Assembly (NCBI GenBank): GCA_947626675.1 | Contig: CANQTC010000009.1 | Location: 38,291-102,290, forward strand | DNA: 64,000 bases | Reading direction: 5' to 3' | DNA from: an uncultured Coprococcus sp. | GTDB lineage: Bacteria > Bacillota > Clostridia > Lachnospirales > Lachnospiraceae | Shown: piece by piece, positions 27,678-36,162 of the stretch | Layout of the letters: each line of letters starts with the position of its first letter | Numbering within the stretch: position 1 is the stretch's first letter | The notes under the pieces: model-generated | Told to the model about the DNA's origin: nothing | What the model saw: only the letters and a program-made list of their open reading frames with translations | Databases searched by the model: none | Program-made: the position numbers and the translations under genes

Positions 27678-27713
27678 ATATGCTTGACAGGCATATCTTA
27701 AAAATTGTATGAT
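27678..27713 (+). promoter_or_regulatory. lysR promoter with dyad over the -35
   Basis: Plus strand TTGACA (27684-27689), 18-bp spacer, TATGAT (27708-27713). The inverted repeat ATATGC-N7-GCATAT (27678-27683 with 27691-27696) brackets the -35, consistent with LysR autorepression. Confidence 0.75.
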
Positions 27714-27740
27714 AGAACAAAAAAACGGAGGAATCGCACG

Positions 27741-28631
27741 ATGGAAATACGGGTACTTCGTTACTTTTTAGCAATTGCAAGAGAAGGAAGCATTACAAAT
27801 GCGGCGAACTTTCTTCATGTAACACAACCTACTCTTTCCAGACAAATACATGATTTAGAGGACGAGTTAGGGCAAAAGCTTTTTACCCGCGGCAGTCATA
27901 ATATGGCATTGACCGCTGAAGGAATGATACTGCGTAAACGGGCTGAAGAAATTATTTCAATGGTGGATAAAACTGAAGCCGAGTTTACATCAATGGAAGA
28001 AGCTGTCGGCGGAGATATTTATATCGGCGGAGGCGAAACGGATGCAATCAAGTTTCTAGCAAAGGTTGCCAAAGAGCTTCATGATACTTATCCGAATATT
28101 CGCTATCACTTGTACAGCGGTAATGCACAGGATGTAACCGAACGGCTTGACAAAGGACTTTTGGATTTTGGTGTTTTGGTTCAACCGGCGGATATTTCCA
28201 AATACGATTATCTGGATATTCCGGCAAAAGACACCTGGGGTGTTGTTATGAGAAAAGATAGTCCTCTGGCAGAAAAGAAAACAATCTGCAAAGAGGACTT
28301 GATTGGTGTTCCATTGATATGCTCCCGTCAGGTTATATCGCAGGAACGAAACAAAAATGAATTTGCTCAATGGTTTGGAGAAGATTTTGATAAACTAAAT
28401 ATTGTAACCACATTCAATCTTGTCTATAATGCAGCAATCATGGTAGACGCAGGACTCGGCTATGCCATTACCATTGATAAAATCGCGAACACTTCCGAAA
28501 ACAGCAGTCTTTGTTTTAAACCGCTTGAACCAAAACTGGATTCGGGATTGAACATTATATGGAAAAAATATCAGGTGTTTTCTTCTGCAGCCGAATTATT
28601 TTTGGAAAGGCTGAAAGAGAGTTTTGTTTAA
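27741..28631 (+). CDS. LysR-family transcriptional regulator
   Basis: 296 aa with the standard fold: winged helix in residues 1-60 (MEIRVLRYFLAIAREGSITN, ANFLHVTQPTLSRQIHDLEDEL), then a periplasmic-binding-like effector domain from about 90. The start at 27741 has GGAGG eight bases upstream; the longer frame runs through the promoter. It is divergent from the alcohol dehydrogenase-DUF362 operon, which is its likely target. Confidence 0.92.
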   Translation: MEIRVLRYFLAIAREGSITNAANFLHVTQPTLSRQIHDLEDELGQKLFTRGSHNMALTAEGMILRKRAEEIISMVDKTEAEFTSMEEAVGGDIYIGGGETDAIKFLAKVAKELHDTYPNIRYHLYSGNAQDVTERLDKGLLDFGVLVQPADISKYDYLDIPAKDTWGVVMRKDSPLAEKKTICKEDLIGVPLICSRQVISQERNKNEFAQWFGEDFDKLNIVTTFNLVYNAAIMVDAGLGYAITIDKIANTSENSSLCFKPLEPKLDSGLNIIWKKYQVFSSAAELFLERLKESFV

Positions 28632-28784
28632 TATACAATCAAAAGAAAAAAAACAGATTATTTGGGTTAACAATTTTTGCGTTGCTGGGAATGATTGCAT
28701 TTGTAGTAATTGAGGCATCAGGCTTAGATACACCAGACAGTTTATATGAGCTTATTGCAAGTGGCGGTCATAAAAGAGCCGGAT
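28632..28784 (+). other. Intergenic tail with a short membrane-like open frame
   Basis: After lysR, a continuous frame reads RLFGLTIFALLGMIAFVVIE then about 20 polar residues ending SGGHKRAG and a stop at 28786. One hydrophobic helix is clear, but there is no ribosome-binding site or good start at its head. It may be a small membrane peptide or a gene remnant. Confidence 0.3.
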
Positions 28785-28833
28785 AAAGCGCCGATGAAAC
28801 TGTAAGATAACTCGCATAAATCATCGGCGCTTT
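28785..28833. terminator. Bidirectional terminator between lysR and the metallopeptidase gene
   Basis: A 13-bp perfect stem AAAGCGCCGATGA with its complement (28785-28797, 28821-28833), T-rich on both sides, between convergent genes. Confidence 0.8.
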
Positions 28834-28894
28834 TCGGCTCACATCAGTATATGATAAAATGTAAGGAAATTAGTATCATGTGATGATGCCCCTT

Positions 28895-29452
28895 CTATTT
28901 AAGCCTTTGTATAATCTGACTTCCTTCTTCTTTTAACCATTTGACCGCATCTCTATAGTCCGGAAGCACTTTCTCAACCTCAGTCCAAAACGCTTTAGAA
29001 TGATTCATTTCCTTTCTGTGACACAATTCATGCACTACAACGTAATCAATTATTTCTGAAGGTGTCATCATTAATAGACAGTTAAAATTCAAATTCCCTT
29101 TACTGCTACAGCTCCCCCACCTTGTTTTCTGATTCCGGATTGTTATGCGCCCATATGTGACTCCGATTAGATTCGCAAAATATTCTACTCTCCCCGGGAT
29201 AATATCAAGAGCCTTATCTGCAAGTACCCTAATCTCCTCATGCGTCAATTTCTCTACAGTCAATGCTTCATTCTTTGCATTTTTCTTCTTTATTTGTTCA
29301 ATATGTTTATATATCCAAGATTCCTTCTCCTCAAGAATTCGTTCAATGTCTTTTTGCGAAACACAACGTGGAGCTCTTACTGTAACACTCAAATCAGAAT
29401 TCACCCGGATAGCCACCGTTTTTCTATTTGACCTAATTACCATAACTTCCAT
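28895..29452 (-). CDS. YgjP/DUF45-family zinc metallopeptidase
   Basis: 185 aa. The zinc site is VVVHELCHRKEMNHSKAFW (H-E-L-C-H with a third ligand His in NHSKAFW, near residues 130-150), preceded by the family block TRWGSCSSKGNLNFN near 105. It is homologous to E. coli YgjP and to SprT-like proteases. Cytoplasmic, no signal sequence. Role unknown. Confidence 0.9.
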   Translation of the reverse strand: MEVMVIRSNRKTVAIRVNSDLSVTVRAPRCVSQKDIERILEEKESWIYKHIEQIKKKNAKNEALTVEKLTHEEIRVLADKALDIIPGRVEYFANLIGVTYGRITIRNQKTRWGSCSSKGNLNFNCLLMMTPSEIIDYVVVHELCHRKEMNHSKAFWTEVEKVLPDYRDAVKWLKEEGSQIIQRLK

Positions 29453-29934
29453 GATGAGCCTCCTATAATTTCATTCTTATTTTTTCAATTAATGACACAT
29501 CTGCACAAATTACTGCAACCGGCCCCCTAATTATTTTCGTGTCCCGTTACCGCCATCTATCTTACATGGATTGGTTAACTTTCCTTCCCCCAACATATGG
29601 AAATGGGAATACCCAGCTTATCAAGATGTGACTGTGGAAGATTTGTCATAGACTCCCACCGAAACAATATGGCGAGATACTCTTTTTAATCTTCCGGAAG
29701 TTTTATATATCTATGCTCATTGGCATCTCTGCTTTCTATTATCATAAATTATACCCGTAAAATCATGCAAAATCAATCGACATTGTTCGCAGTCTCTGAA
29801 TCAGTTCTGCCCTGTTCAAAGAGAGAAATTCTTCCTTCTTCAATATCCTTCTTGATAAGTATTTCATGTCTCATTATCATACTTTGTTTTCAAATAAATC
29901 TTTCCTAATAATAATTACCTGTTAAATGTAAGAG
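29453..29934. other. 480-bp region without an intact gene
   Basis: I see two short minus-strand frames of protein-like composition. One at 29575-29649 reads MTNLPQSHLDKLGIPISICW and stays open upstream (LAILFRWES). The other, at 29773-29874, begins MRHEILIKKDIEEGRISLFE. Neither has a ribosome-binding site. They look like debris of deleted genes next to the tRNA. No RNA gene or convincing repeat found. Confidence 0.4.
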
Positions 29935-30025
29935 CGTTTGCGGAAGGATTCGAACCTCCGGTGCAGTTATAAGCCGCACACCTTCTTAGCAGGAAGGCAC
30001 CTTAAGCCATCTCGGTCACGCAAAC
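29935..30025 (-). tRNA. tRNA-Ser (anticodon GCU)
   Basis: Minus strand. Acceptor stem GTTTGCG/CGCAAAC, anticodon arm CCTTC-CTGCTAA-GAAGG (anticodon GCT), the long variable arm of a serine tRNA (about 14 bases around GGCTTATAACTGC), and T-arm GGAGGTTCGAATCCTTCC. 91 nt; the CCA end is not encoded. Confidence 0.93.
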
Positions 30026-30032
30026 ATAAGTG

Positions 30033-30095
30033 GGCAGGGTTGGACTCAAACCGAGCATATCAGGAGTCGGTTGTCACATTACCAGCTCCAATTAT
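30033..30095 (-). pseudogene. tRNA-like remnant
   Basis: Directly upstream of tRNA-Ser on the same strand: a degenerate T-arm (GGTT-TGAGTCC-AACC), a CCTGCCCA acceptor-3'-like end, and a D-arm-like GGAGCTGGTAATGTG, but no matching 5' acceptor strand and no clean anticodon stem (TCCTGAT sits where the loop would be). I read it as a decayed or truncated tRNA, possibly an old integration scar. Confidence 0.45.
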
Positions 30096-30102
30096 TTACT
30101 TT

Positions 30103-30357
30103 TCATGCGCTAATCTGCGCCTTCATATTTGCATCGATTACGATAATCTCATCCATCGGAACCTCCAGCACTGCTGCCAACACAACCAGATTGTCAATTG
30201 TAGGCATGGCAGTTCCGTGCTGCCACTTGTAAATTGCCTGAGGAGTAGCAAATCCAAATATATCCTGCAGCTCTCTTACAGTCAAACCTGCTGCCTCTCT
30301 CAGTCTCATAATATTTCTTCCGGTAGCTACCATATCGATGGTAGGCATAATAAACAT
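30103..30357 (-). CDS. XRE-family helix-turn-helix regulator
   Basis: 84 aa, essentially one Cro/C1-type HTH (residues about 14-70): LREAAGLTVRELQDIFGFAT, then IYKWQHGTAMPTIDNL as the recognition helix region, followed by a short acidic tail. GGAGGAAGAA before the ATG at 30357 supports the start. Its leader contains a tight TAGTAC-GAA-GTACTA hairpin near 30447-30461. Probably regulates the RNA ligase/phosphoesterase neighbourhood, by proximity only. Confidence 0.82.
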   Translation of the reverse strand: MFIMPTIDMVATGRNIMRLREAAGLTVRELQDIFGFATPQAIYKWQHGTAMPTIDNLVVLAAVLEVPMDEIIVIDANMKAQISA

Positions 30358-30493
30358 TTCTTCCTCCGTTTCTGCTTCCTGTAATATAAAGTCATATCTT
30401 CGTAGTGCCTTAATCCCGCATCCGCTTCGCTACTGCAAGATTTAGTACTTCGTACTATAAAGCTCTACTCAGAAGCCAATTAAACCAACACTG

Positions 30494-30539
30494 CAAAAAA
30501 AATACCGCCTATCATGTACATCCACACAAGATAAGCGGT
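30494..30539 (-). terminator. Terminator after the 50-aa small gene
   Basis: Minus-strand stem ACCGC(A)TTATC-type arms (30504-30513 with 30530-30539, one mismatch), then ATTTTTTTT. Confidence 0.65.
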
Positions 30540-30574
30540 TCAAAATCTATGTATCCGGTTGTCTTCTACTGTCT

Positions 30575-30727
30575 CTACGACAGGCCTACATCCATCACCA
30601 CAGTATTCCTTTCAAGCCTATTCTTATCTGAATACACCAAACTAAAGCCCCACTCTTTTTCATAATCGAGTGCTGCACTTTTCAAACTTTCCAGATATAA
30701 ATAACTTGGTCGAATAGCTGTAAACAT
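30575..30727 (-). CDS. Small 50-aa protein
   Basis: A frame of 50 codons with ATG at 30727 behind GGGAAAGGAAAAACA. It begins MFTAIRPSYLYLESLKSAAL and ends NTVVMDVGLS. No family recognised; composition is that of a soluble helical peptide. It has its own upstream operator-like element (30814-30830) and a terminator downstream, so it looks like a complete monocistronic unit. Confidence 0.55.
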   Translation of the reverse strand: MFTAIRPSYLYLESLKSAALDYEKEWGFSLVYSDKNRLERNTVVMDVGLS

Positions 30728-30807
30728 TGTTTTTCCTTTCCCGGAGCCATTGTTTCGGATCCGCTTTTCTTTCTTTGATATTGACAGAATACCACAATAA
30801 CTTTAGT

Positions 30808-30830
30808 TTGTCATTATACTTGTGGTATAA
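30808..30830 (-). promoter_or_regulatory. Operator/promoter element, copy 1
   Basis: On the minus strand TTATAC-CACAA-GTATAA, a perfect 6-5-6 dyad (30814-30830), containing a TATAAT -10 and followed by TGACAAA. A second copy with few changes lies at 32064-32080 ahead of the RNA ligase gene; both sit about 90-100 bases before a start codon. Confidence 0.6.
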
Positions 30831-30934
30831 CTTTAACGAGCCATAGCGCAAAGATTGCTAAAATAACTCTTCACAAAATGATACGCCTTTACCGCTCCGT
30901 TCCGGTCTGCGCAACCGGACCTCATGCGCTCTCC

Positions 30935-31963
30935 TTATTCCTTCAATAAATAATCATTATTAAGTACCTTCATAGATAATGGACCTTCAATCGTCTTAGA
31001 GTACACCGGCTCTATTGGACGGATAACAATTCCCTCCTTATTCATACCGGACGTATACTTCCCCTTTGCTCTTTCAATAAGCTCTTCCATACTGTCATAA
31101 TTAAATACTTCCTTTTCCTCTTCTATCGGAACCATCTTAAGTTTCAGTCCCCCACACAATTCCTTCATTCCGGCAAGAGGCAATCTCCTGTGAGAATCTA
31201 AATCTATCATGGTAAACACATACCATTCCGGCTTCCCAAGCTTTAATCTATTCTTCTGAATTCCGGGGCCACAGAACTCTCCCTGAATTGCTATATTGGG
31301 CAAATTATTTTCTGCTACTCTTTCAGGAATTCCGTTTTCATGAGCATACTTCCACATAGCACACTTATCATCATCTGCATATTCGCAGTTCCTTCCACAG
31401 ATTCCGAAATGCCCATCCTTCCAGTACATGGTGACACTGGTTCCGTCCATCTTAGTGCTGATGTAATATCCCTTTGCAACTTTGAATTCCTCAATCAACT
31501 CAGGATAAGACTGCACTCTGAGTTCATCAGTCTTAGGAATTCCATCAGGAAAATCTCCAACCACAGTACCGCTATTAGTTACTCTCTCTTCAACCTCCCA
31601 TTTCTTGATTCCAAGCAATGCGGTAACATCATCGCCAAGTTCGTAATTGCCCTCCGGCAAGATAGATAAAGGCTGAACCAATCCTTGAGAAATCTGTCCT
31701 CTAAAATTCAGAGTCTTTAAGCGGAATCCTTCTCCAAGAATCTCGCTTTTCTTAAAGCTGTTACTTCTCAAGAATTCAAACTGCTCACATACCGGAAGAA
31801 AAGAATCCACTTCCATATAGACACAATAATCTCCTACCTTAAACTGTCCCTTATTTGCAACGCACTGCCAGCCTAAGACATGTACGCACTCGATTCTGTC
31901 TGCTCCTTCTATTGGAGTTATATGGTGCACATACTGCACCGATGCTAATTTTCTCTTTTCCAT
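30935..31963 (-). CDS. ATP-dependent RNA ligase (Rnl5/DraRnl-like)
   Basis: 342 aa. An N-terminal OB-like domain (residues about 1-140) precedes the nucleotidyltransferase: motif I ISTKMDGTSVTMY with the adenylated Lys near residue 165, motif III-like WYVFTMIDL, motif IV NKEGIVIRP near 305 and motif V SMKVLNNDYL at the end. This N-terminal OB plus ligase order is that of the Deinococcus-type RNA ligase, which seals nicked RNA. It is next to a metallophosphoesterase, suggesting RNA end repair. GAAATGGAAAAG start at 31963 is preceded by AGGGGTAATTTG. Confidence 0.87.
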   Translation of the reverse strand: MEKRKLASVQYVHHITPIEGADRIECVHVLGWQCVANKGQFKVGDYCVYMEVDSFLPVCEQFEFLRSNSFKKSEILGEGFRLKTLNFRGQISQGLVQPLSILPEGNYELGDDVTALLGIKKWEVEERVTNSGTVVGDFPDGIPKTDELRVQSYPELIEEFKVAKGYYISTKMDGTSVTMYWKDGHFGICGRNCEYADDDKCAMWKYAHENGIPERVAENNLPNIAIQGEFCGPGIQKNRLKLGKPEWYVFTMIDLDSHRRLPLAGMKELCGGLKLKMVPIEEEKEVFNYDSMEELIERAKGKYTSGMNKEGIVIRPIEPVYSKTIEGPLSMKVLNNDYLLKE

Positions 31964-32063
31964 TTCAAATTACCCCTATCGCAATTAGAATAATACCAAC
32001 AAAAAATCCTCTCTCAAAACAATCTCAATGAAATTATTTTAAAAGAGGAAATTCATTTTGTCA

Positions 32064-32080
32064 TTGTACCTGTAGTATAA
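32064..32080 (-). promoter_or_regulatory. Operator/promoter element, copy 2 (RNA ligase)
   Basis: Minus strand TTATAC-TACAG-GTACAA, then TGACAAA; it matches copy 1 at 30814-30830 except for three bases. It is about 100 bases upstream of the RNA ligase start. Confidence 0.6.
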
Positions 32081-32140
32081 AATACTACCATCACTAGAAT
32101 GCGGCCTTTTGGAAATACTTTTTCATCTAAAACTTCCATG

Positions 32141-32680
32141 CTAATCCGCCTCCTGGAACGCCTTATTATTTCTTACCAGCTCATTAAAAGAAGCTGGTGC
32201 ATAATGGTTAATCATACAACCGGCATTCAATGCTCTTGACCTGTTCTTCATAATCTCATAGGTCTCAGCCTTCTTGCAGTGAATATGCCCGTAGATATGC
32301 CAAGTACCACGGAAGAATCCATTCCACTCAGCAATTGGAAAATGGCAAAGACAAATATCCTTATCGCCATCCTTCACATGCATCATACGCTCAATTCCTT
32401 CCAAATAATGCTGCGCAGCCTTATCGGCTAAAATTGATATATCATGATTGCCGAGAACCAAAACCTTATGTCCCTTCAACTGCCTCAAATACCACGCTGG
32501 TCCATTTTGACTGTGATAACAAATATCGCCCACAATATAAACTGTATCATCAGGCTGGACTCGTGAGTTCCAGCACTGTATGATATAGCGATCCATCTCT
32601 TCTACATCAACAAACGGGCGATTATCAAAGCCAATCACATTCTTATGCCCAAAATGCATATCGCTAATATATAAATTCAT
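32141..32680 (-). CDS. Calcineurin-like metallophosphoesterase
   Basis: 179 aa with all metallophosphoesterase motifs in order: SDMHFGHKNVIGFDNR (D-x-H), YIVGDICYH (G-D), LVLGNHDIS (G-N-H-D), CHFPIAEWNGF (first late His) and IYGHIHCKK (G-H-x-H). Small cytoplasmic members are phosphodiesterases or phosphatases acting on nucleotides or RNA ends. The adjacent RNA ligase suggests RNA repair, but no overlap or shared promoter proves it. Confidence 0.87.
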   Translation of the reverse strand: MNLYISDMHFGHKNVIGFDNRPFVDVEEMDRYIIQCWNSRVQPDDTVYIVGDICYHSQNGPAWYLRQLKGHKVLVLGNHDISILADKAAQHYLEGIERMMHVKDGDKDICLCHFPIAEWNGFFRGTWHIYGHIHCKKAETYEIMKNRSRALNAGCMINHYAPASFNELVRNNKAFQEAD

Positions 32681-32695
32681 TTCACATCACTCCTA

Positions 32696-32870
32696 CTAAA
32701 TTCTAATAATCTGCTCATAAAGCAAGATTTCTTCTGCATTCACGTTTCGGTTACCGTAATAATATCCGAAAAAAACACTTCTTAACTGTTCCTCCGGACT
32801 AATCCAATCCGGAGCCACCAATCTACAATTTTTATCATCAAAATGTAAATCCGATAATATAAAAATAGAA
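32696..32870 (-). pseudogene. Open remnant of unknown gene
   Basis: Minus-strand frame LSDLHFDDKNCRLVAPDWIS..., EEQLRSVFFGYYYGN, ending EQIIRI and a stop at 32696. Protein-like, about 55 codons, no start. It overlaps in another frame the tail of the ATPase remnant, so at least one of the two is truncated by a rearrangement here. Confidence 0.4.
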
Positions 32871-33046
32871 TATGTTGTGCAGTTCCGCAGTTGTAATGTT
32901 CGGATTGTCTCTCATTTCTGCAATGATCTTTTGTCTTCTAGAATTTAATGGTTTCTTATCCCCAACCTTTTTCCCAACTTTATTCCCAACCTTATTTATT
33001 CTCTCAAATGGGATAGTACCAAAACTGATTTGACATGGATTACCCC
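32838..33046 (-). pseudogene. C-terminal remnant of an AlbA_2/AAA_4-type putative DNA-binding protein
   Basis: Minus-strand frame GNPCQISFGTIPFERINKVG, then the repeated NKVGKKVGDKK linker and RRQKIIAEMRDNPNITTAEL, the start of a C-terminal winged helix. The KVGxKVG linker followed by a helix-turn-helix is typical of AlbA_2-domain ATP-binding proteins. Only the last about 65 residues survive, and the helix-turn-helix is itself cut short. Confidence 0.55.
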
Positions 33047-34528
33047 TTAAATTCCACCCATTTCAGAATAGTAATTTTGCAAATCTTCTTGTAGCTGCTT
33101 TTTTACTCTGGCCCAGTCTTCCTCTTCCATCTGACTATACAAAGCATGATTCATTGAAATCACACTCAAATCCTTTGAATAATAAAGAAATCTTTTTCTT
33201 TCGAACTTCTCAAATGGATTTGTAAGCATATTTCTGCAAATAGCTTTACGGTTCTTAAGCATTTCGCCATTATATGGGCAAGTACTTCGATCCACCTGAA
33301 GTCCTCTGCTTAATCTATCTTGATAAAATGCAATATAATCATCTAAGACATCATCTATTTTCGCATCACCAATAGAATCAATATACTTAACAACGGCCAA
33401 CATAAATGGCATTTTATAGGAAAGCGAATAGTCTCTCTCCTCTAAGAAATCAAAGAAATCCTGCTTAATAGTATTATCGTTATGTTCTCTTATATCAAGC
33501 TCTTTCCGATATTTCTCTACATCCGCCGGACTAAATAAATATAATGACTTACTACCAAATTTGTACTCCACACTTGGTATAATCTTCCTCTTTTTAATCC
33601 AACTCATTACAGTTCCTGTACTGACAAAATATTCTCTAGCAATCTGCTCTTGGCTTAAATAACTACCATACCTCTCTTCGAAAGAATTGATATCTACCTC
33701 TGTTATTCGCTCAATTCTCTCTTCTATGCCATCAATGATTATCATATCTCCTGGCGCATAATCAGCCTTTATAATATCACCGAAAGGCACATAATAAGGA
33801 TTAGCAAATATGGAATGCATATTACATGCCTTAACCATTGCCCCATATTCATCAACCACATCAATTACAATGACGTTTTTCTTTACGTCAGTTTTTCGTA
33901 ATCCTCTTCCTATCTGTTGCAAATAGAGAACCTTTGACAGCGTAGGTCTGGCCATAACCAAAATGCCAAGTTCAGGATAATCCCATCCTTCGGAGATCAT
34001 ATTACATGCACATAAGAATCTAATTTTCTTCTGCTTAAAATTCGCCATCAACTCTGTCGGATTCTTTGTCTGTCCTGTGTAACTTGCTGCTGTAATACCT
34101 GCATTGTTAAGCAATTTCGCCATCTCATTTGCATGATTAACATTCACACAAAATATCACACCTTGACGTGAACCAGCTTCTCCTGATGAAAAATATTCTT
34201 TCAGGACATTGACTATTAATTCATTTCTTGAAGTAACTCTTATTCTCTTTTCAAGATCAGCATTCACATAATCCTTACCATTAAATCGAACTTGCGAAAG
34301 ATCAATATTGGTTTCTATTCTATATACATTGGCTTTTGCAACCACTTCCTTCTCCATTGCTTCTTTTAAAGACAAAGAAGTAGAATATGTACCAAAAACA
34401 GTTTCCAGTTTTTTCTTATCTGGTCTTTGATCTGTAGCTGTAAGCCCAATCGTAAACTCAGTATTAAAATATTGAATAACTCTTTTTAGTACTGGAGCTA
34501 CTACATGATGCGCTTCTGCTCGTGTCAA
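33047..34528 (-). pseudogene. DEAH-box SF2 helicase, 5' half missing
   Basis: A 493-codon frame that begins inside motif II: the first residues are TRAEAHHVVAPVLKRV where D-E-A-H-H is expected, and Walker A is absent. Downstream the fold is complete: TIGLTATDQRPD (motif III), FLCACNMISEGWDYPELG (motif V), LQQIGRGLRK (motif VI), then a helix-turn-helix-like segment and a C-terminal domain. The break coincides with the left end of the serine-recombinase island (about 34516/34517), so the gene was split by that insertion. The start listed is a TTG inside foreign sequence. Confidence 0.85.
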
Positions 34529-34561
34529 GTAAGAAACAAAAAAAAATTAATTTTTTTATCA

Positions 34562-34589
34562 ATGGGGAACCTTTAGCAAGATTCCCCAT
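34562..34589 (-). terminator. Terminator of the recombinase operon
   Basis: Stem ATGGGGAA/TTCCCCAT (34562-34569 with 34582-34589), then on the minus strand an A/T run ending in T9. It lies just inside the island end. Confidence 0.65.
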
Positions 34590-34638
34590 GTTACTTCTTT
34601 ACAATTTTGTTTTCTCGCTATTACTACTGATTATACCA

Positions 34639-36162
34639 TCATCCAGCCTGAAAGTCATCAAAGTTCCATCTGATTTCAATATGCTCGTTATCATACACCA
34701 ACACATAATCAATGAGATATCTGATTACTTCTTCATCAAACTCATCCAACTTACTAAGCTTTGTTAGCTGTTCCTGCTTTGCATCAAGAAAGAGATCCTT
34801 TTGCATATCAAGTGTTTCCTGCTTCTCTGTAATCAGACTTTCTATCTCTGTGATTTTCTGCTTAACTTCTGCAGTCTTTTTTGCCATCTGATCACGAGTA
34901 ATATTTGCCTTTGTATAATCATCGTATATCTCAAACTTGAGCTTTGCATAGTGCGCCTTTGACTTTTTAAGTGATTCGATTTCCCTCTCAAGATTATCTG
35001 GACAATTACCACCATTAGTTTTTAACTCAAATTCCTGCAACTGAGACAGTGCCATATTTCTAGCAATGTCCAGAAGTGCCGCCTCAAGTTCTTTACCTCT
35101 AATACGTGACACATGACCGTTATGGCATCTGTATGAGGATTTATTTCCGTATTTGCAAAGTCCCTTACCACATATTCCACAACGAATATATGATTTACGC
35201 CACTTTCCATTTGGTTTTCTCTTAGTCACTTCTCGTCTTGCAATCATCTTGTGAGCAAGCTTGAAGTCTTCCACAGAAACTAATGGTTCATGACAGTTTT
35301 CAACAATTATCCAGTCCTCTTTATCTCTCTGCACAACCTGATGACCGGTATCAATATTATCAGCCGTCTTGTTATTGATTACAGAACCAATATAGACTTC
35401 ATTATACAAAATCTCCATTACTGTACTGGCACTCCACATGTGCTCACCAATATCCCTTTCATAACATCTCTTAACTCCAATCTTTTGGTAATACTCAAAT
35501 ATGCTATCATATCCATTATTATTCAGATAATTGGCAATCTCGGTGTATTTCATGCCTTTAATAGCCAGTTCAAATATCTGCTGGACAACAGGTGCTGTTA
35601 CGGGGTCAGGCACTAACATATGCTTATCATCTTCACTTTTCTGGTATCCAAAAGGAGCAAATGCAGCAATGTACTTTCCCTGCTTAGCCAACACTGCCTT
35701 AGCTGCTCTTACCTTTTTTGATGCATCCTTACAATACAATGCATTCACAAGATTTTTCAGTGCAACACTCATACCTCCGGTTGAACCAAAGCTGTTAGCA
35801 GAATCGTAATTATCATTCACGCTGATATACCTTACCTGAAGAACCGGAAATATACATTCCATATAGTTACCGACTTCAAGATAATCTCGTCCGAGTCTGC
35901 TGTAGTCCTTCGTCACAATAACCTGAATCTTACCAGCCTTTACCAGATCCATCATTTTTACAAAATTAGGTCTGCTAAAGTCTGCTCCGGAATATCCATC
36001 ATCTGAAAATTCCATTATGTTGCAGTCCTTTAGTTCAGGCAGTTTCTGGATATGATCGAGCATCAACTTTCTCTGATGGGAAATACTGTTACTTTCCTCA
36101 TGAGCAGCCAAGTTGTCATCTTCATCTGATAATCTCATATAAAGAGCTATCGTCTTATCCAT
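34639..36162 (-). CDS. Large serine recombinase 3
   Basis: 507 aa. Resolvase domain with nucleophile Ser12 (ALYMRLSDED), Q/R region, and SRLGRDYLEV arginines near residue 90; recombinase domain (about 170-290); zinc ribbon CGICGKGLCKYG...CHNGH near 335; then a long coiled coil typical of directionality control. It overlaps the upstream recombinase gene by 8 bases. Of the three it is nearest the island end. Confidence 0.93.
   Translation of the reverse strand: MDKTIALYMRLSDEDDNLAAHEESNSISHQRKLMLDHIQKLPELKDCNIMEFSDDGYSGADFSRPNFVKMMDLVKAGKIQVIVTKDYSRLGRDYLEVGNYMECIFPVLQVRYISVNDNYDSANSFGSTGGMSVALKNLVNALYCKDASKKVRAAKAVLAKQGKYIAAFAPFGYQKSEDDKHMLVPDPVTAPVVQQIFELAIKGMKYTEIANYLNNNGYDSIFEYYQKIGVKRCYERDIGEHMWSASTVMEILYNEVYIGSVINNKTADNIDTGHQVVQRDKEDWIIVENCHEPLVSVEDFKLAHKMIARREVTKRKPNGKWRKSYIRCGICGKGLCKYGNKSSYRCHNGHVSRIRGKELEAALLDIARNMALSQLQEFELKTNGGNCPDNLEREIESLKKSKAHYAKLKFEIYDDYTKANITRDQMAKKTAEVKQKITEIESLITEKQETLDMQKDLFLDAKQEQLTKLSKLDEFDEEVIRYLIDYVLVYDNEHIEIRWNFDDFQAG

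Noticed and set aside
30660..30851. 63-codon minus-strand frame
   Set aside because: Overlaps the better supported 50-codon gene and its operator; no ribosome-binding site.
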